In this document: positions 43,723-52,161 of the stretch, in pieces
How positions within the stretch are numbered: position 1 is the first letter of the stretch
Layout of the letters: the number at the start of each line of letters is the position of its first letter
DNA from: Sva-07 sp963715285
Lineage (GTDB): Bacteria > Actinomycetota > Acidimicrobiia > Acidimicrobiales > Ilumatobacteraceae
Assembly (NCBI GenBank): GCA_963715285.1
Contig: CAVQRU010000002.1
Coordinates: 186,001 to 250,000 of the forward strand
DNA: 64,000 bases
Reading direction: 5' to 3'
The notes under the pieces: generated by a model
Seen by the model: the letters and a program-made list of their open reading frames with translations, nothing else
What the model was told of the DNA's origin: nothing
Databases searched by the model: none
Position numbers and translations under genes: made by a program

Positions 43723-46040
43723 GCGTCCTCGACACCGCCGCCCCGGTGACCGCCGACCGCCACGGCACGATCGGTACGTCGCCGAGCCGACCCGACGGCA
43801 CGGCGAAGGTGCAGGGGAGCTTCCAGTTCTCCTCCGACCTCTCCGCCGACGGCTGTCTGTGGGGCGCAACGCTGCGATCGCCGCATCCGCACGCCCGCAT
43901 CCGTTCGATCGACGTGAGTGGCGCCTGGAAGATCGACGGCGTGGAGACGGTGGTCACCGCCGCCGACGTCCCCGGCCAGACCACCTACGGCCTGATCAGC
44001 CAGGACCAGCCCGTGTTCGCGTCCGATGTCGTCAGGTACGTCGGCGAACCGATCGCCGCAGTGGCCGCCGACCACCCCGAGACCTGCCGGCGGGCGCTCG
44101 CCGCCATCGTGGTCGACTACGAACTCCTCGAACCGCTCCTCGACCCGGAGGCGGCGATCGACGGCAGCCACCCGCCGATCCACCCGGACGGCAACCTGAT
44201 CCGGCACCAACGCATCGTGTGCGGCGACACCGACGCAACCGGCGCCGTCGTCGTCGAAGGCACGTACGAGATCGGCATGCAGGACCAGGCGTTCCTCGGT
44301 CTCGAAGCGGCGCTCGCGGTGCCCGATCCAGGCGGTGGCGGTGTCGAGTTGCACGTCGCCACGCAGTGGTTGCACGAGGACCGGGCCCAGATCGCGGCAT
44401 GTCTGGACCTCCCGGTCGAGTCGGTGCGTCTCGTGCTCGGCGGTGTCGGCGGGGCGTTCGGTGCCCGTGAGGACATCAGTCTGCAGGTGCACACGTGTCT
44501 GCTCGCTCTGCGGCTCGGCCGTCCGGTGCGGATCGCCTACAGCCGAGCGGAGAGCTTCCTCGGTCACGTGCACCGGCATCCGGCGACGATCTGGATGCGC
44601 CACCATGCCACCGAGACCGGTGAGATCGTCAAGATCGAATCGCGGATGGTGTTCGACGGTGGGGCCTACGCCTCGACGTCGTCGGCGGTGCTGATCAACG
44701 CCGTCACCCACACGCAGGGGCCGTATCGGTGCGCGAACGCCGTCGTCGACGGCTACGCCGTGCGGACCAACCATCTCCCGTGCGGTGCGATGCGCGGCTT
44801 CGGGGTGGTGCAGGCCTGTTTCGCGCACGAGTCGCAGATGGACAAGCTGGCGATCGCCTGTGGCATCGATCCGGTGGAGATCCGTCTGCTCAACGCCATG
44901 CGCACCGGCGACCCCTTGATCACCGGTCAGCCGGTGCTCAACGTCGCGCCGGTCGAACGCTGCATCCGAGACACCGCGGCGCTGCCGCTGCCCGACGAAC
45001 CGATCGGCGGTCGTCCCGGTGCCGGCGGCCTCACCGACGTGATGAAGCTGCCCGGCGGGGCCGGCAGGACCGCCGACCGTGGTGACATCGTCCGCGGGAT
45101 CGGATGGGCCGTCGCGATCAAGAACCTCATGTACTCCGAGGGCTTCGACGACTACGCCACCGCTCGCTGCCGTCTCGCCGACGGGGTCGCCACGCTGAAG
45201 TTCGCCACGTCCGAGGTCGGCCAGGGCTTCGTGACGATCGCCCCACAGATCGCTCGCACGATCCTGGGCGTCGACGAGGTCGTCCTCGATCGTATCGACA
45301 CCCAGGTCGGCTCGGCGGGCTCGACGTCGGCATCGCGGCAGACGTGGATGAGCGGTGGGGCGGTCGACGCTGCCTGCCGAACCGTCCGCGAGCGCATGTT
45401 CGAACACGTCGGGCGGCTCCACGACGTCGATCCGATCCGCCTGGCGGTGGAGGGCACCGACCTCGTCGACACCGTCACCGGGTGGCGGCTGTCGGTGGCC
45501 GAGGCGACCGCCGGCGTCGAGTTCGACGAGACCGTCGAGTACCGGCACCCGGCCACCGAGGAACTCGACGAGAACGGCCAGGGCAACTGCCACACGGCGT
45601 TCGCGTTCGTGGCCCATCGTGCCGTGGTCGACGTCGATCCGGAGCTCGGCCTGGTGAAGGTCGTCCAGATCGCCACGGCGCAGGACGTCGGGCGGGCGCT
45701 CAATCCACTGTCGGTGCTCGGTCAGATCGAAGGCGGGATCGCCCAGGGTCTCGGCCTCGCCGTGATGGAGGAGATCATCCAGGTGGACGGCGTGATCCGC
45801 AACGGCAACTTCACCGACTACCTGTTGCCGACGTTCCTCGACATGCCCGAGGTCGTCGCGACGCTCGTCGAAGAGCCCGATCCGCACGCTCCGCTCGGCG
45901 CGAAGGGTGTCGGAGAGCCACCCTGCATCTCCTCGACGCCGGCGATCGTCAATGCGATCCGTGACGCCCTTCGCCAGGTGGACGGGGTCGGCAAACCGCT
46001 CGAACGCGTCCCGGTCCGCCCCGCCGACATCTGCCTCTGA
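43719..46040 (+). CDS. Molybdenum hydroxylase Mo-cofactor subunit (xanthine dehydrogenase-like)
   Basis: Large catalytic subunit (773 aa). Moco-binding motifs are GGVGGAFGAREDI, GAMRGFGVVQ and GQGFVTIAPQIARTIL; the catalytic Glu is in GAKGVGEPPCI. The AYxCSFR loop of CO dehydrogenase is absent, so the substrate is more likely a purine or another N-heterocycle. The N-terminal aldehyde-oxidase a/b hammerhead domain (KVQGSFQFSSDL) is complete. Start GTG 43719. No maturation factor (XdhC/CoxF/CoxI type) is encoded in the window. Confidence 0.9.
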   Translation: MSVLDTAAPVTADRHGTIGTSPSRPDGTAKVQGSFQFSSDLSADGCLWGATLRSPHPHARIRSIDVSGAWKIDGVETVVTAADVPGQTTYGLISQDQPVFASDVVRYVGEPIAAVAADHPETCRRALAAIVVDYELLEPLLDPEAAIDGSHPPIHPDGNLIRHQRIVCGDTDATGAVVVEGTYEIGMQDQAFLGLEAALAVPDPGGGGVELHVATQWLHEDRAQIAACLDLPVESVRLVLGGVGGAFGAREDISLQVHTCLLALRLGRPVRIAYSRAESFLGHVHRHPATIWMRHHATETGEIVKIESRMVFDGGAYASTSSAVLINAVTHTQGPYRCANAVVDGYAVRTNHLPCGAMRGFGVVQACFAHESQMDKLAIACGIDPVEIRLLNAMRTGDPLITGQPVLNVAPVERCIRDTAALPLPDEPIGGRPGAGGLTDVMKLPGGAGRTADRGDIVRGIGWAVAIKNLMYSEGFDDYATARCRLADGVATLKFATSEVGQGFVTIAPQIARTILGVDEVVLDRIDTQVGSAGSTSASRQTWMSGGAVDAACRTVRERMFEHVGRLHDVDPIRLAVEGTDLVDTVTGWRLSVAEATAGVEFDETVEYRHPATEELDENGQGNCHTAFAFVAHRAVVDVDPELGLVKVVQIATAQDVGRALNPLSVLGQIEGGIAQGLGLAVMEEIIQVDGVIRNGNFTDYLLPTFLDMPEVVATLVEEPDPHAPLGAKGVGEPPCISSTPAIVNAIRDALRQVDGVGKPLERVPVRPADICL

Positions 46041-46071
46041 TGCGGTGGTCGACGAGGTGGTCGAGGCGTTG

Positions 46072-46107
46072 CATCTGGGGTCTGACCCCGGACGTGACGC
46101 AGATGTC
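46072..46107. repeat. REP-like element, divergent copy
   Basis: CATCTGGGGTCTGACCCC (46072-46089) is followed 10 nt later by CAGATGTC (46100-46107). It shares the left arm and core of the perfect palindrome at 62502-62532 and lies between the hydroxylase operon and the next promoter. Confidence 0.7.
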
Positions 46108-46128
46108 GGCGGTTCGGTTCCGGGCGGC

Positions 46129-46134
46129 TAGGTT
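46129..46134 (+). promoter_or_regulatory. -10 box TAGGTT, leaderless start of phosphoribosyltransferase
   Basis: TAGGTT ends 8 nt before ATG 46143. Confidence 0.4.
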
Positions 46135-46142
46135 CGGCGCCC

Positions 46143-46640
46143 ATGCCTGACGAGCGCGAGATCATGACCTGGGACATCTTCGGGACCGCCTCCCGAGACC
46201 TGGCGCAGATGGTCGTCGACAGCGGGTACGAGCCCGACATGGTGCTGGCCATCGCCCGTGGTGGGCTGCTCATCGGCGGGGCGATCGGGTACGCGCTGTC
46301 GGTGAAGAACGTGTACACGATGAACGTCGAGTTCTACACCGGCGTCGACGAGCGGCTGGAGGTGCCCCGCATCCTGCCGCCCGCCCCCGACTTCGTCGAC
46401 GTCTCCCATGCTCGCATCCTCATCGTCGACGACGTGGCCGACACCGGCCAGACGTTGCGTTCGGTGCAGGAGTTCTGCGGTGGCAAGGTCGCCGAGGTGC
46501 GCACCGGAGTGCTGTACGAGAAGTCGCACTCCGTGGTGAAGTGCGACTACATCTGGAAGCGCACCGACCTGTGGATCAACTTCCCGTGGAGCGACAAGGA
46601 CCCGGTCGCCAAGCGCGACTGGAGTGTCAAGGACGCCTGA
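46143..46640 (+). CDS. Phosphoribosyltransferase
   Basis: A 165-residue type I phosphoribosyltransferase with the PRPP loop ARILIIVDDVADTGQTLRSV and an early VLAIARGGLLIGGAI, resembling xanthine-guanine or Gpt-like salvage enzymes. The C-terminal YIWKRTDLWINFPWSDKD is characteristic of the subgroup found in Actinomycetota and archaea. Position after a xanthine-dehydrogenase-like operon fits a role in purine salvage, but it appears to have its own promoter. Confidence 0.85.
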   Translation: MPDEREIMTWDIFGTASRDLAQMVVDSGYEPDMVLAIARGGLLIGGAIGYALSVKNVYTMNVEFYTGVDERLEVPRILPPAPDFVDVSHARILIVDDVADTGQTLRSVQEFCGGKVAEVRTGVLYEKSHSVVKCDYIWKRTDLWINFPWSDKDPVAKRDWSVKDA

Positions 46641-46708
46641 CCGCGCCGCACCTCTGGTCCGCACTTCCGGCCCGGGCCTGCGGTGAGGGCCCTGGGGTGA
46701 GGGTGAGA

Positions 46709-47776
46709 TCAGGGAGCGAAGGCGGCGCGCTGGGCCTGTTCGAGGCGTTCGCGGAGCCGCTTGGCGGGCACGATGCCGAGCAGCTTGCCGTCCTTCCACA
46801 CGGTCACCACGGGTCGCATGGGGTTGAGCCGGGGGAGCACGGTGGCCAGATCCTCGTCGGGTGAGGCCTTGGCCAGCCGATTGAACGGAACCATGAGCTG
46901 GGTCAGCATCACCATCGTGCGTCGTTCCGACGGCACCGCCCAGAGTTGCTCCTCGAGCACCAGACCGTCGAGTTCGCCGTCGTCGCCGACGACTGCGACG
47001 GCGCCGGCGCTGCCGAGCCGCTGGCGCTGCCAGATCATCGAATCGGCGTCCATGTCGGCTCCGGCCTGGGCGACGCCGAACCACGTCAGGTCGCCCACCT
47101 TGACGCCGTCGAGCTGTTCGCCGATGTAGGACGCCATGATCTCGGCCCTGGCGTTCATGGCGATGAAGATGCCGGTGATCAGGACGAACACGCCGAACTG
47201 GCCGTTGAGCATCATCACGACACCGAGCCCGGCGAGGCCCCACCCGAGCACACGTCCGGCGTTGCCGGCGTCGCGCATCGCCCGGTACTTGTTGCCCGTG
47301 CGGGCCCAGCGGAACGCACGGAGCACCCTGCCACCATCGAGGGGAGCGCCCGGCAACATGTTGAACACGGCGAGGATCAGGTTGACGATGCCGATCCATC
47401 CGATCGCGGTCGACTGCAGCGCAATGCCGGCTCCGAGCGCAGCCGCACCGATGACGAGGCTCACCAGTGGGCCGGCGATGGCGATCAGGCCGTCGGCCCG
47501 AGGCGTGGGCGGCTCACGGTCGAGATGGGCGACGCCGCCGAGTGCCCACAGATCGATCGACTCGGTCTCGACGCCGTACCGACGTGCGACGAGGGCGTGG
47601 CCGAACTCGTGGGCGAGGATCGAGGCGAAGAAGGCCATGGTGGCGATCAGGCCCGGGGCGACCCCGAGCGAAGCGGCCAGGTTGACGCCGAACAGGACGG
47701 CGACGAGAGCCATGCTCCAATGGGCTCGCACGGGGATACCGGCATAGGTGCCCAGTCGGATCGAACCAGCGGTCAT
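46709..47776 (-). CDS. Site-2 protease family zinc metalloprotease with CBS-like domain
   Basis: Intramembrane protease (355 aa) of the Rv2625c-like S2P group. The zinc motif is ILAHEFGHALVARRYG and the second site is NMLPGAPLDGGRVLRA with the conserved Asp. TM helices cover residues about 15-215; the C-terminal third resembles a CBS pair (VKVGDLTWFGVAQAG..GAVAVVGDDGELDGLV), a likely sensing domain. ATG 47776 is preceded by AAAGGAG at a rather long spacing of 12 nt. No anti-sigma factor lies nearby, so its substrate is unknown. Confidence 0.9.
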   Translation of the reverse strand: MTAGSIRLGTYAGIPVRAHWSMALVAVLFGVNLAASLGVAPGLIATMAFFASILAHEFGHALVARRYGVETESIDLWALGGVAHLDREPPTPRADGLIAIAGPLVSLVIGAAALGAGIALQSTAIGWIGIVNLILAVFNMLPGAPLDGGRVLRAFRWARTGNKYRAMRDAGNAGRVLGWGLAGLGVVMMLNGQFGVFVLITGIFIAMNARAEIMASYIGEQLDGVKVGDLTWFGVAQAGADMDADSMIWQRQRLGSAGAVAVVGDDGELDGLVLEEQLWAVPSERRTMVMLTQLMVPFNRLAKASPDEDLATVLPRLNPMRPVVTVWKDGKLLGIVPAKRLRERLEQAQRAAFAP

Positions 47777-47870
47777 GGCGAGGGAGTGCTCCTTTCGAAG
47801 AACACGATGGAGGGAATCTACGTCGGTCAACCGCCCCACGAACCCCGGCATTCCGCCGTGTGCGAGAACC

Positions 47871-47935
47871 GACCAGGAGCACCGACCAGGAGCACCGACC
47901 AGGAGCGCCGACCAGGAGCACCGACCAGGAGCACC
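47871..47935 (+). repeat. 13-bp tandem array after a flavoprotein gene
   Basis: Five copies of GACCAGGAGCACC at 47871-47935, the third with one change (GCGCC). It abuts the stop codon of the minus-strand flavoprotein; that stop lies in a degenerate further copy. Confidence 0.95.
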
Positions 47936-47936
47936 G

Positions 47937-49484
47937 TCAGGAGTGTTGTTCGAGGATGACGGTGGCGCAGTTGCGGCCGCTCGCGCCCCACACACCGGCA
48001 CCGGGGAACGTGGCGGCGCCGGTGAGGTACAGGCCGTCGACGGCGGTCTCGTACCTCGTGAGCTCGGGATTCGAGTTGCGCAGCGCCGCGAGCGGCCCGC
48101 CCGCGAAGCTCGTGGCATGGCCCGCCGGGAGGTGGAAGTCGCGTTCGTACACGTCGGGGGTCATCGCACGCCACTCGACGATCGAGTCGAGGAACCCCGG
48201 CTCGCACAGCTCCGCAAACGTCTCGAGCCACCGACGCGGTTCGCCCGAGTCCGGCCAACCACCGGCGAGGCCGAACGGGGTGTAGATCGCCTCGAGGCTG
48301 AACACGTGGCGACCGTCGGGGGCCATCGACGGATCGAGCAACGTCGGGACGTTGACGAGCATGCCGGGCCGCTCCATCACCTGGCCCGAGGCGATCAGGC
48401 GGGCGCCGCGATCGATCTCGTCGAGACCGGGGGCGATCGCGGTCGTCGGCCCGAGTGGACGGTCGAACCCACGCAGCATCGGCACGGCCGACAGCACCGC
48501 GTCGATCTTCGACTCGAAGCCCTCGTCGTGGCGTACGTCCTTCCATCGCCGCACGAGACCCTCGGCCGACGCCGGCGGATTGCGCAGCCAGCGCAGGAAC
48601 GTGTCGTGAGGATTGCAGGCCGACACGACGATCGGCGCAGTGATCTCGGTCCCGTCGACGAGCGAGATGCCGCTGACACGTTCGCCGGTGCACGTGATCG
48701 TGTCGACCGGGCTCTTCGTCCGCAGCGTGCCGCCCGCTGCCTCGAAGGCGGCCAGCAGCGCGGCCGGGACCTGACCGCTGCCGCCGATCGGGCGACCGAC
48801 CCTGCCGACGTGGCGCATCGCGAGGGCGAGCGCCCCGAGGCCCGTGCCCGGGGTCTCGGGCGAGATGCCCCACACCATCGGTCCGACCAGCGCACCAGGG
48901 CCCGTGACGGCATCGTCGCCGAAGTACGACCGCAGCACATCAGCGGCGCTCCGGCGGGCCCATCGCACGAGCGCCGGCGCGCCGGCGAGACGTCGCCGGA
49001 GCGCGAGACGGGTCAGCCCGGCCACCGTGGGTGGCTCGGTAGCTGCCTCGAAGACCATCTCGATCGCCGGCATCGCTGTCTTGGCGTAGCGGCGATAACC
49101 CTCGACCTGGGACGGGAAGTTCCGACCGAGGTCGTCGAGTGTGGCCTCGAGGTCGTGGTGGTGCGACCAGCCCCGGCCCTCCGCGGCGCTGTCCCAGGAG
49201 AAGTTGTGCTGTGCCGGCTCGACATCGAGGTACTCGAGGCCGTGATCGGCCAGGCCCAGCTCTCGGATCACCGGCGTGGTCCGGAACGTGAGGTGATCGC
49301 AGTTGCAGATGTTGACCGTGGCCCCGGCGAACCGCTCGCTGGCGGCGGTGCCGCCGACGTCGGCCCGGGCCTCCACGAGCAACGTCCGCATCCCGCTGCG
49401 GGCGAGGTAGGCAGCTGTCACCAGGCCGTTGTGGCCGGCGCCGATCACGATGGCGTCGAAGTCGTGTGATGCAACCGTTGGCAC
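47937..49484 (-). CDS. Phytoene-dehydrogenase-like FAD oxidoreductase
   Basis: Flavoprotein of 515 residues in the carotenoid desaturase/PYROXD2 group. The dinucleotide motif is DAIVIGAGHNGLVTAAYLAR followed by LLVEAR; the C-terminal FAD motif is GLYLTGAATFPGAGVWGASG. The NICNCDHLTFRTTPVIRELGL region suits this group. Not obviously in a carotenoid cluster, so the substrate is open. GTG 49484 starts next to a perfect palindrome shared with the divergent creatininase-family gene. Confidence 0.85.
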   Translation of the reverse strand: MPTVASHDFDAIVIGAGHNGLVTAAYLARSGMRTLLVEARADVGGTAASERFAGATVNICNCDHLTFRTTPVIRELGLADHGLEYLDVEPAQHNFSWDSAAEGRGWSHHHDLEATLDDLGRNFPSQVEGYRRYAKTAMPAIEMVFEAATEPPTVAGLTRLALRRRLAGAPALVRWARRSAADVLRSYFGDDAVTGPGALVGPMVWGISPETPGTGLGALALAMRHVGRVGRPIGGSGQVPAALLAAFEAAGGTLRTKSPVDTITCTGERVSGISLVDGTEITAPIVVSACNPHDTFLRWLRNPPASAEGLVRRWKDVRHDEGFESKIDAVLSAVPMLRGFDRPLGPTTAIAPGLDEIDRGARLIASGQVMERPGMLVNVPTLLDPSMAPDGRHVFSLEAIYTPFGLAGGWPDSGEPRRWLETFAELCEPGFLDSIVEWRAMTPDVYERDFHLPAGHATSFAGGPLAALRNSNPELTRYETAVDGLYLTGAATFPGAGVWGASGRNCATVILEQHS

Positions 49485-49486
49485 GA

Positions 49487-49501
49487 GCGAGAGTCTCTCG
49501 C
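49487..49501. promoter_or_regulatory. Perfect 15-bp palindrome in a divergent promoter
   Basis: GCGAGAGTCTCTCGC has 7-bp arms around one base. It lies 2 nt from the flavoprotein start (minus) and 18 nt before the TAACGT box of the creatininase-family gene (plus), a suitable operator position for both. Confidence 0.4.
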
Positions 49502-49519
49502 AGTTCGATGCCGGCGGCG

Positions 49520-49525
49520 TAACGT
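49520..49525 (+). promoter_or_regulatory. -10 box TAACGT, leaderless start
   Basis: TAACGT ends 6 nt before GTG 49532 of the creatininase-family gene. Confidence 0.4.
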
Positions 49526-49531
49526 GCCGGT

Positions 49532-50314
49532 GTGTCTTCTGTTTCGCGCCGCCTCGTCGAACTCCGGGGCCCCGACATCGCCGAGCTGGTCACGCCGTCG
49601 AGCATCTTCGTGCAACCCCTCGGTGCCGTCGAGCAGCACGGTCCGCATCTGCCGTTCAACACCGACCTCCTGATCGCCGACCGGGTGGCGACCACGGCGG
49701 TGGAGCGGGTGGGGGAGGATCTCGACGTCTGGCTCCTTCCCCCACTGGCGTACACGAAGTCCAACGAGCACGCCTGGTCGGCCGGCACGATCTGGCTGTC
49801 GGCGACGACGCTGTTGGCCGTCCTCGACGACATCGGGCGATGCGTGGCCACCACAGCGGCGCGCAAGCTGGTGTTCTTCAACGGTCACGGCGGCAACTCG
49901 GCCCTCGTCGGCGTCGCCAACCGCGAGATCCGCCTGGCGCACGGGCTGATGACGTTCCTCGCCCATCCGGGCGTGCCGCCCGACCAGGGCGGTGCGTCGC
50001 CGGCCGACGAGCTCGGCATGGGGATCCACGGGGGCACCGACGAGACGTCGATCATGCTCCACCTCGCCCCCGAACTCGTCGACATGTCGACGGCGACGCG
50101 CAACGTGCCCGAGTCCCTCACCGGGAACCGCTACGTCCGATTCGGTGGGGCGGTCGGCTTCGGTTGGTTGTCGAACGACTTCGGACCCGACGGTCACATC
50201 GGCGATCCGACGTCCGCCACGGCCGAGCGCGGCCAGATGCTCTTCGACGGTGCGGTCGACGCGTTCTGTGGCGCCCTCGCCGAGATCGCCCGTTTCGAGC
50301 TGCCGACGCGATGA
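49532..50314 (+). CDS. Creatininase-family amidohydrolase
   Basis: Metal-dependent cyclic amidohydrolase-like protein (260 aa). Family motifs are QPLGAVEQHGPHLPFNTD with the metal-binding Glu, His and Asp, FFNGHGGNSALV, and HGGTDETSIML with the late Glu. Family members open creatinine, deformylate flavin precursors (ArfB) or process mycofactocin (MftE); the neighbouring carbamoylase-type gene with a 4-nt overlap favours a ring-opening catabolic role. Confidence 0.87.
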   Translation: MSSVSRRLVELRGPDIAELVTPSSIFVQPLGAVEQHGPHLPFNTDLLIADRVATTAVERVGEDLDVWLLPPLAYTKSNEHAWSAGTIWLSATTLLAVLDDIGRCVATTAARKLVFFNGHGGNSALVGVANREIRLAHGLMTFLAHPGVPPDQGGASPADELGMGIHGGTDETSIMLHLAPELVDMSTATRNVPESLTGNRYVRFGGAVGFGWLSNDFGPDGHIGDPTSATAERGQMLFDGAVDAFCGALAEIARFELPTR

Positions 50315-51603
50315 GCTTGGACAGGGGCGCCGCACCCGCCGGCAACCACGCCGCGCTGCGAATCGACGTCGACCGGCTGCTCGCCCGCATCGACGAACTC
50401 GGTGCGATCGGCCGGATCGACGGGCCCAACGGCGAGTGGGGCAACGCCCGGCTCGCCCTCACCGACGACGACCGGCTCGGGCGCGACCTCGTCGTGACGT
50501 GGATGCGGGATCTGGGCCTCGAGGTCACGATCGACGCGATCGGCAACGTGGTGGCCACACGGCCCGGTGCCGATCCGACGCTGGCGCCCGTGATGGTCGG
50601 TTCACACATCGACACCGTCGGCACCGGCGGACGATTCGACGGCAACCTCGGCGTGCTCGCAGGCCTCGAGGTGGCGGAGACCCTGTCGCAGCACGGCATC
50701 GTCACCGAGCGATCGTTCCAGGTGGCGTTCTTCACCGACGAGGAGGGGGCGCGGTTCGCGCCCGACATGCTCGGCAGCCTGGTCTACGTGGGCGGGATGC
50801 CCGTCGAGGTCGCCCTGGACACGATCGCCGCCGACGACGGCGCGCGCCTCGGCGACGAACTCGAGCGGATCGGGTACGCCGGTCCCGTGCCGTGCCCGAC
50901 GGCGACTGCGCCCCATGCCTTCGTCGAACTGCACATCGAGCAGGGCCCGGTGCTGGAGGACGAGGGCATCACGATCGGCGTCGTCGAAGGGGTGCAGGGG
51001 ATCTCGTGGACCGAGATCGTGATCGTCGGCCAGTCGGCTCATGCCGGGACCACACCCATGCGGCTCCGCCACGATCCGGCCTTCTGCGCCGGAGCGGTCG
51101 CGACGTTCGTGCGGGATCTCACCAGGCGGCTGGGCCACGACCAGGTCGGCACCGTCGGTCGGATCGACGTGTATCCGAATCTCGTCAACGTCGTGCCGTC
51201 GCGCGTGGTCATGACGGTCGATCTTCGCAACACCGACGACCGTGCGTTGGTCGAAGCCGAGTCGCTCCTCGACACGTTCCTCTCGGAGCTGGCAGAGAGC
51301 GAGGGTGTCGAGATCTCCACCCGACGGCTGGCCCGGTTCGAACCGGTCGACTTCGACCCGGCCATGATCGACCTGGTCGGTGCGACGGCCGAACGGTTGG
51401 GTCATTCGACCAAACGGATGTCGAGCGGCGCCGGCCACGATGCGCAGATGTTGGCGCGGATCTGTCCGACGGCGATGATCTTCACGCCGAGCGTGAACGG
51501 GTTGAGCCACAACATCGCCGAGTTCACCGAGGCCACCGACATCGAGGCAGGCGCGAACGTGTTGCTGCAGGTGGTGCTCGACCGGCTGTCGGTGCGAACG
51601 TGA
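50311..51603 (+). CDS. M20-family carbamoylase/allantoate amidohydrolase
   Basis: Zinc hydrolase of 430 residues related to N-carbamoyl-L-amino-acid hydrolase, beta-ureidopropionase and allantoate amidohydrolase. Metal-site motifs are VGSHIDTVGTGGRFDGNLGV, FFTDEEGARF, FVELHIEQGPVLE and SGAGHDAQML. Such enzymes remove the carbamoyl group from linear ureido acids. ATG 50311 overlaps the creatininase-family stop, implying successive steps. A 12-bp tandem array begins on its stop codon. Confidence 0.88.
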   Translation: MSLDRGAAPAGNHAALRIDVDRLLARIDELGAIGRIDGPNGEWGNARLALTDDDRLGRDLVVTWMRDLGLEVTIDAIGNVVATRPGADPTLAPVMVGSHIDTVGTGGRFDGNLGVLAGLEVAETLSQHGIVTERSFQVAFFTDEEGARFAPDMLGSLVYVGGMPVEVALDTIAADDGARLGDELERIGYAGPVPCPTATAPHAFVELHIEQGPVLEDEGITIGVVEGVQGISWTEIVIVGQSAHAGTTPMRLRHDPAFCAGAVATFVRDLTRRLGHDQVGTVGRIDVYPNLVNVVPSRVVMTVDLRNTDDRALVEAESLLDTFLSELAESEGVEISTRRLARFEPVDFDPAMIDLVGATAERLGHSTKRMSSGAGHDAQMLARICPTAMIFTPSVNGLSHNIAEFTEATDIEAGANVLLQVVLDRLSVRT

Positions 51604-51635
51604 CGGTGGGCGTGACGGTGGGCGTGACGGTGCGG
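51600..51635 (+). repeat. 12-bp tandem array at a stop-start junction
   Basis: GTGACGGTGGGC at 51600-51611 and 51612-51623, then GTGACGGTGCGG at 51624-51635. The first copy contains the TGA of the carbamoylase gene, and the array ends just before the GTG of the VOC gene. Confidence 0.9.
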
Positions 51636-51637
51636 AC

Positions 51638-51994
51638 GTGAACCGAGCCCGCTTCGACCTGGTGACGCTGGATTCACCGGCGACCGACGCGCTCGCCGGG
51701 TTCTGGTCGGCCGCTGCCGATCTGCACGAGGTCGAGCGCGAGGACGTCGATCGGTGGATCGTGCTGGCCGACCGTTCGGGTACGCGTCGGCTCGGGATCC
51801 AACGCGGCCGGGTGCGACCCGGTTCGGTCCATCTCGACCTCGCCTGCGACCCGGCCGACTTCGAGGCCGAACTCGCCCGTGTGGTCGCCCTCGGCGCCGA
51901 GCTGGTCGGCGGTCCACGGCACGAGCCGTACGGTTCGATTGCGAATCTCTCCGACCCCCAGGGCAATCCGTTCGACCTGTGCGCCTACGGTTGA
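51638..51994 (+). CDS. VOC (glyoxalase-like) protein
   Basis: Small (118 aa) vicinal-oxygen-chelate fold protein: FDLVTLDSPATDALAGFWSAA at the N-terminus and GSIANLSDPQGNPFDLCAYG at the C-terminus are typical of glyoxalase_6-like members. It has one fold unit and would work as a dimer. Start GTG 51638. It follows the carbamoylase gene and may belong to the same transcript; function unknown. Confidence 0.75.
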   Translation: MNRARFDLVTLDSPATDALAGFWSAAADLHEVEREDVDRWIVLADRSGTRRLGIQRGRVRPGSVHLDLACDPADFEAELARVVALGAELVGGPRHEPYGSIANLSDPQGNPFDLCAYG

Positions 51995-52106
51995 CGCCCA
52001 CGGTCGATCGGCATGCATCCGATCGTTGCCGCCCCGCCGATCGACCGCGGCTAGCCTGCCCGAGGGGTGGCAGTTTCCGGTGACCACAGCGCCGAAACAT
52101 GATGTT

Positions 52107-52129
52107 CACGCTCGTCGGATGCGAGCGTG
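52107..52129. promoter_or_regulatory. Inverted repeat CACGCTCG-N7-CGAGCGTG
   Basis: Perfect 8-bp arms at 52107-52114 and 52122-52129. The repeat lies just upstream of the TAGCTT box of the ABC transporter operon and so could be an operator. Confidence 0.4.
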
Positions 52130-52142
52130 CGACCTCGGCAAC

Positions 52143-52148
52143 TAGCTT
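52143..52148 (+). promoter_or_regulatory. -10 box TAGCTT before the ABC transporter operon
   Basis: TAGCTT ends 10 nt before ATG 52159 and 13 nt before ATG 52162, giving a very short leader. Confidence 0.35.
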
Positions 52149-52161
52149 CAGCGAGGACATG

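Noticed and set aside
43719..46040. CO dehydrogenase large subunit
   Set aside because: Overall CoxMSL-like gene order fits, but the AYxCSFR active-site loop of form I CO dehydrogenase is not found.
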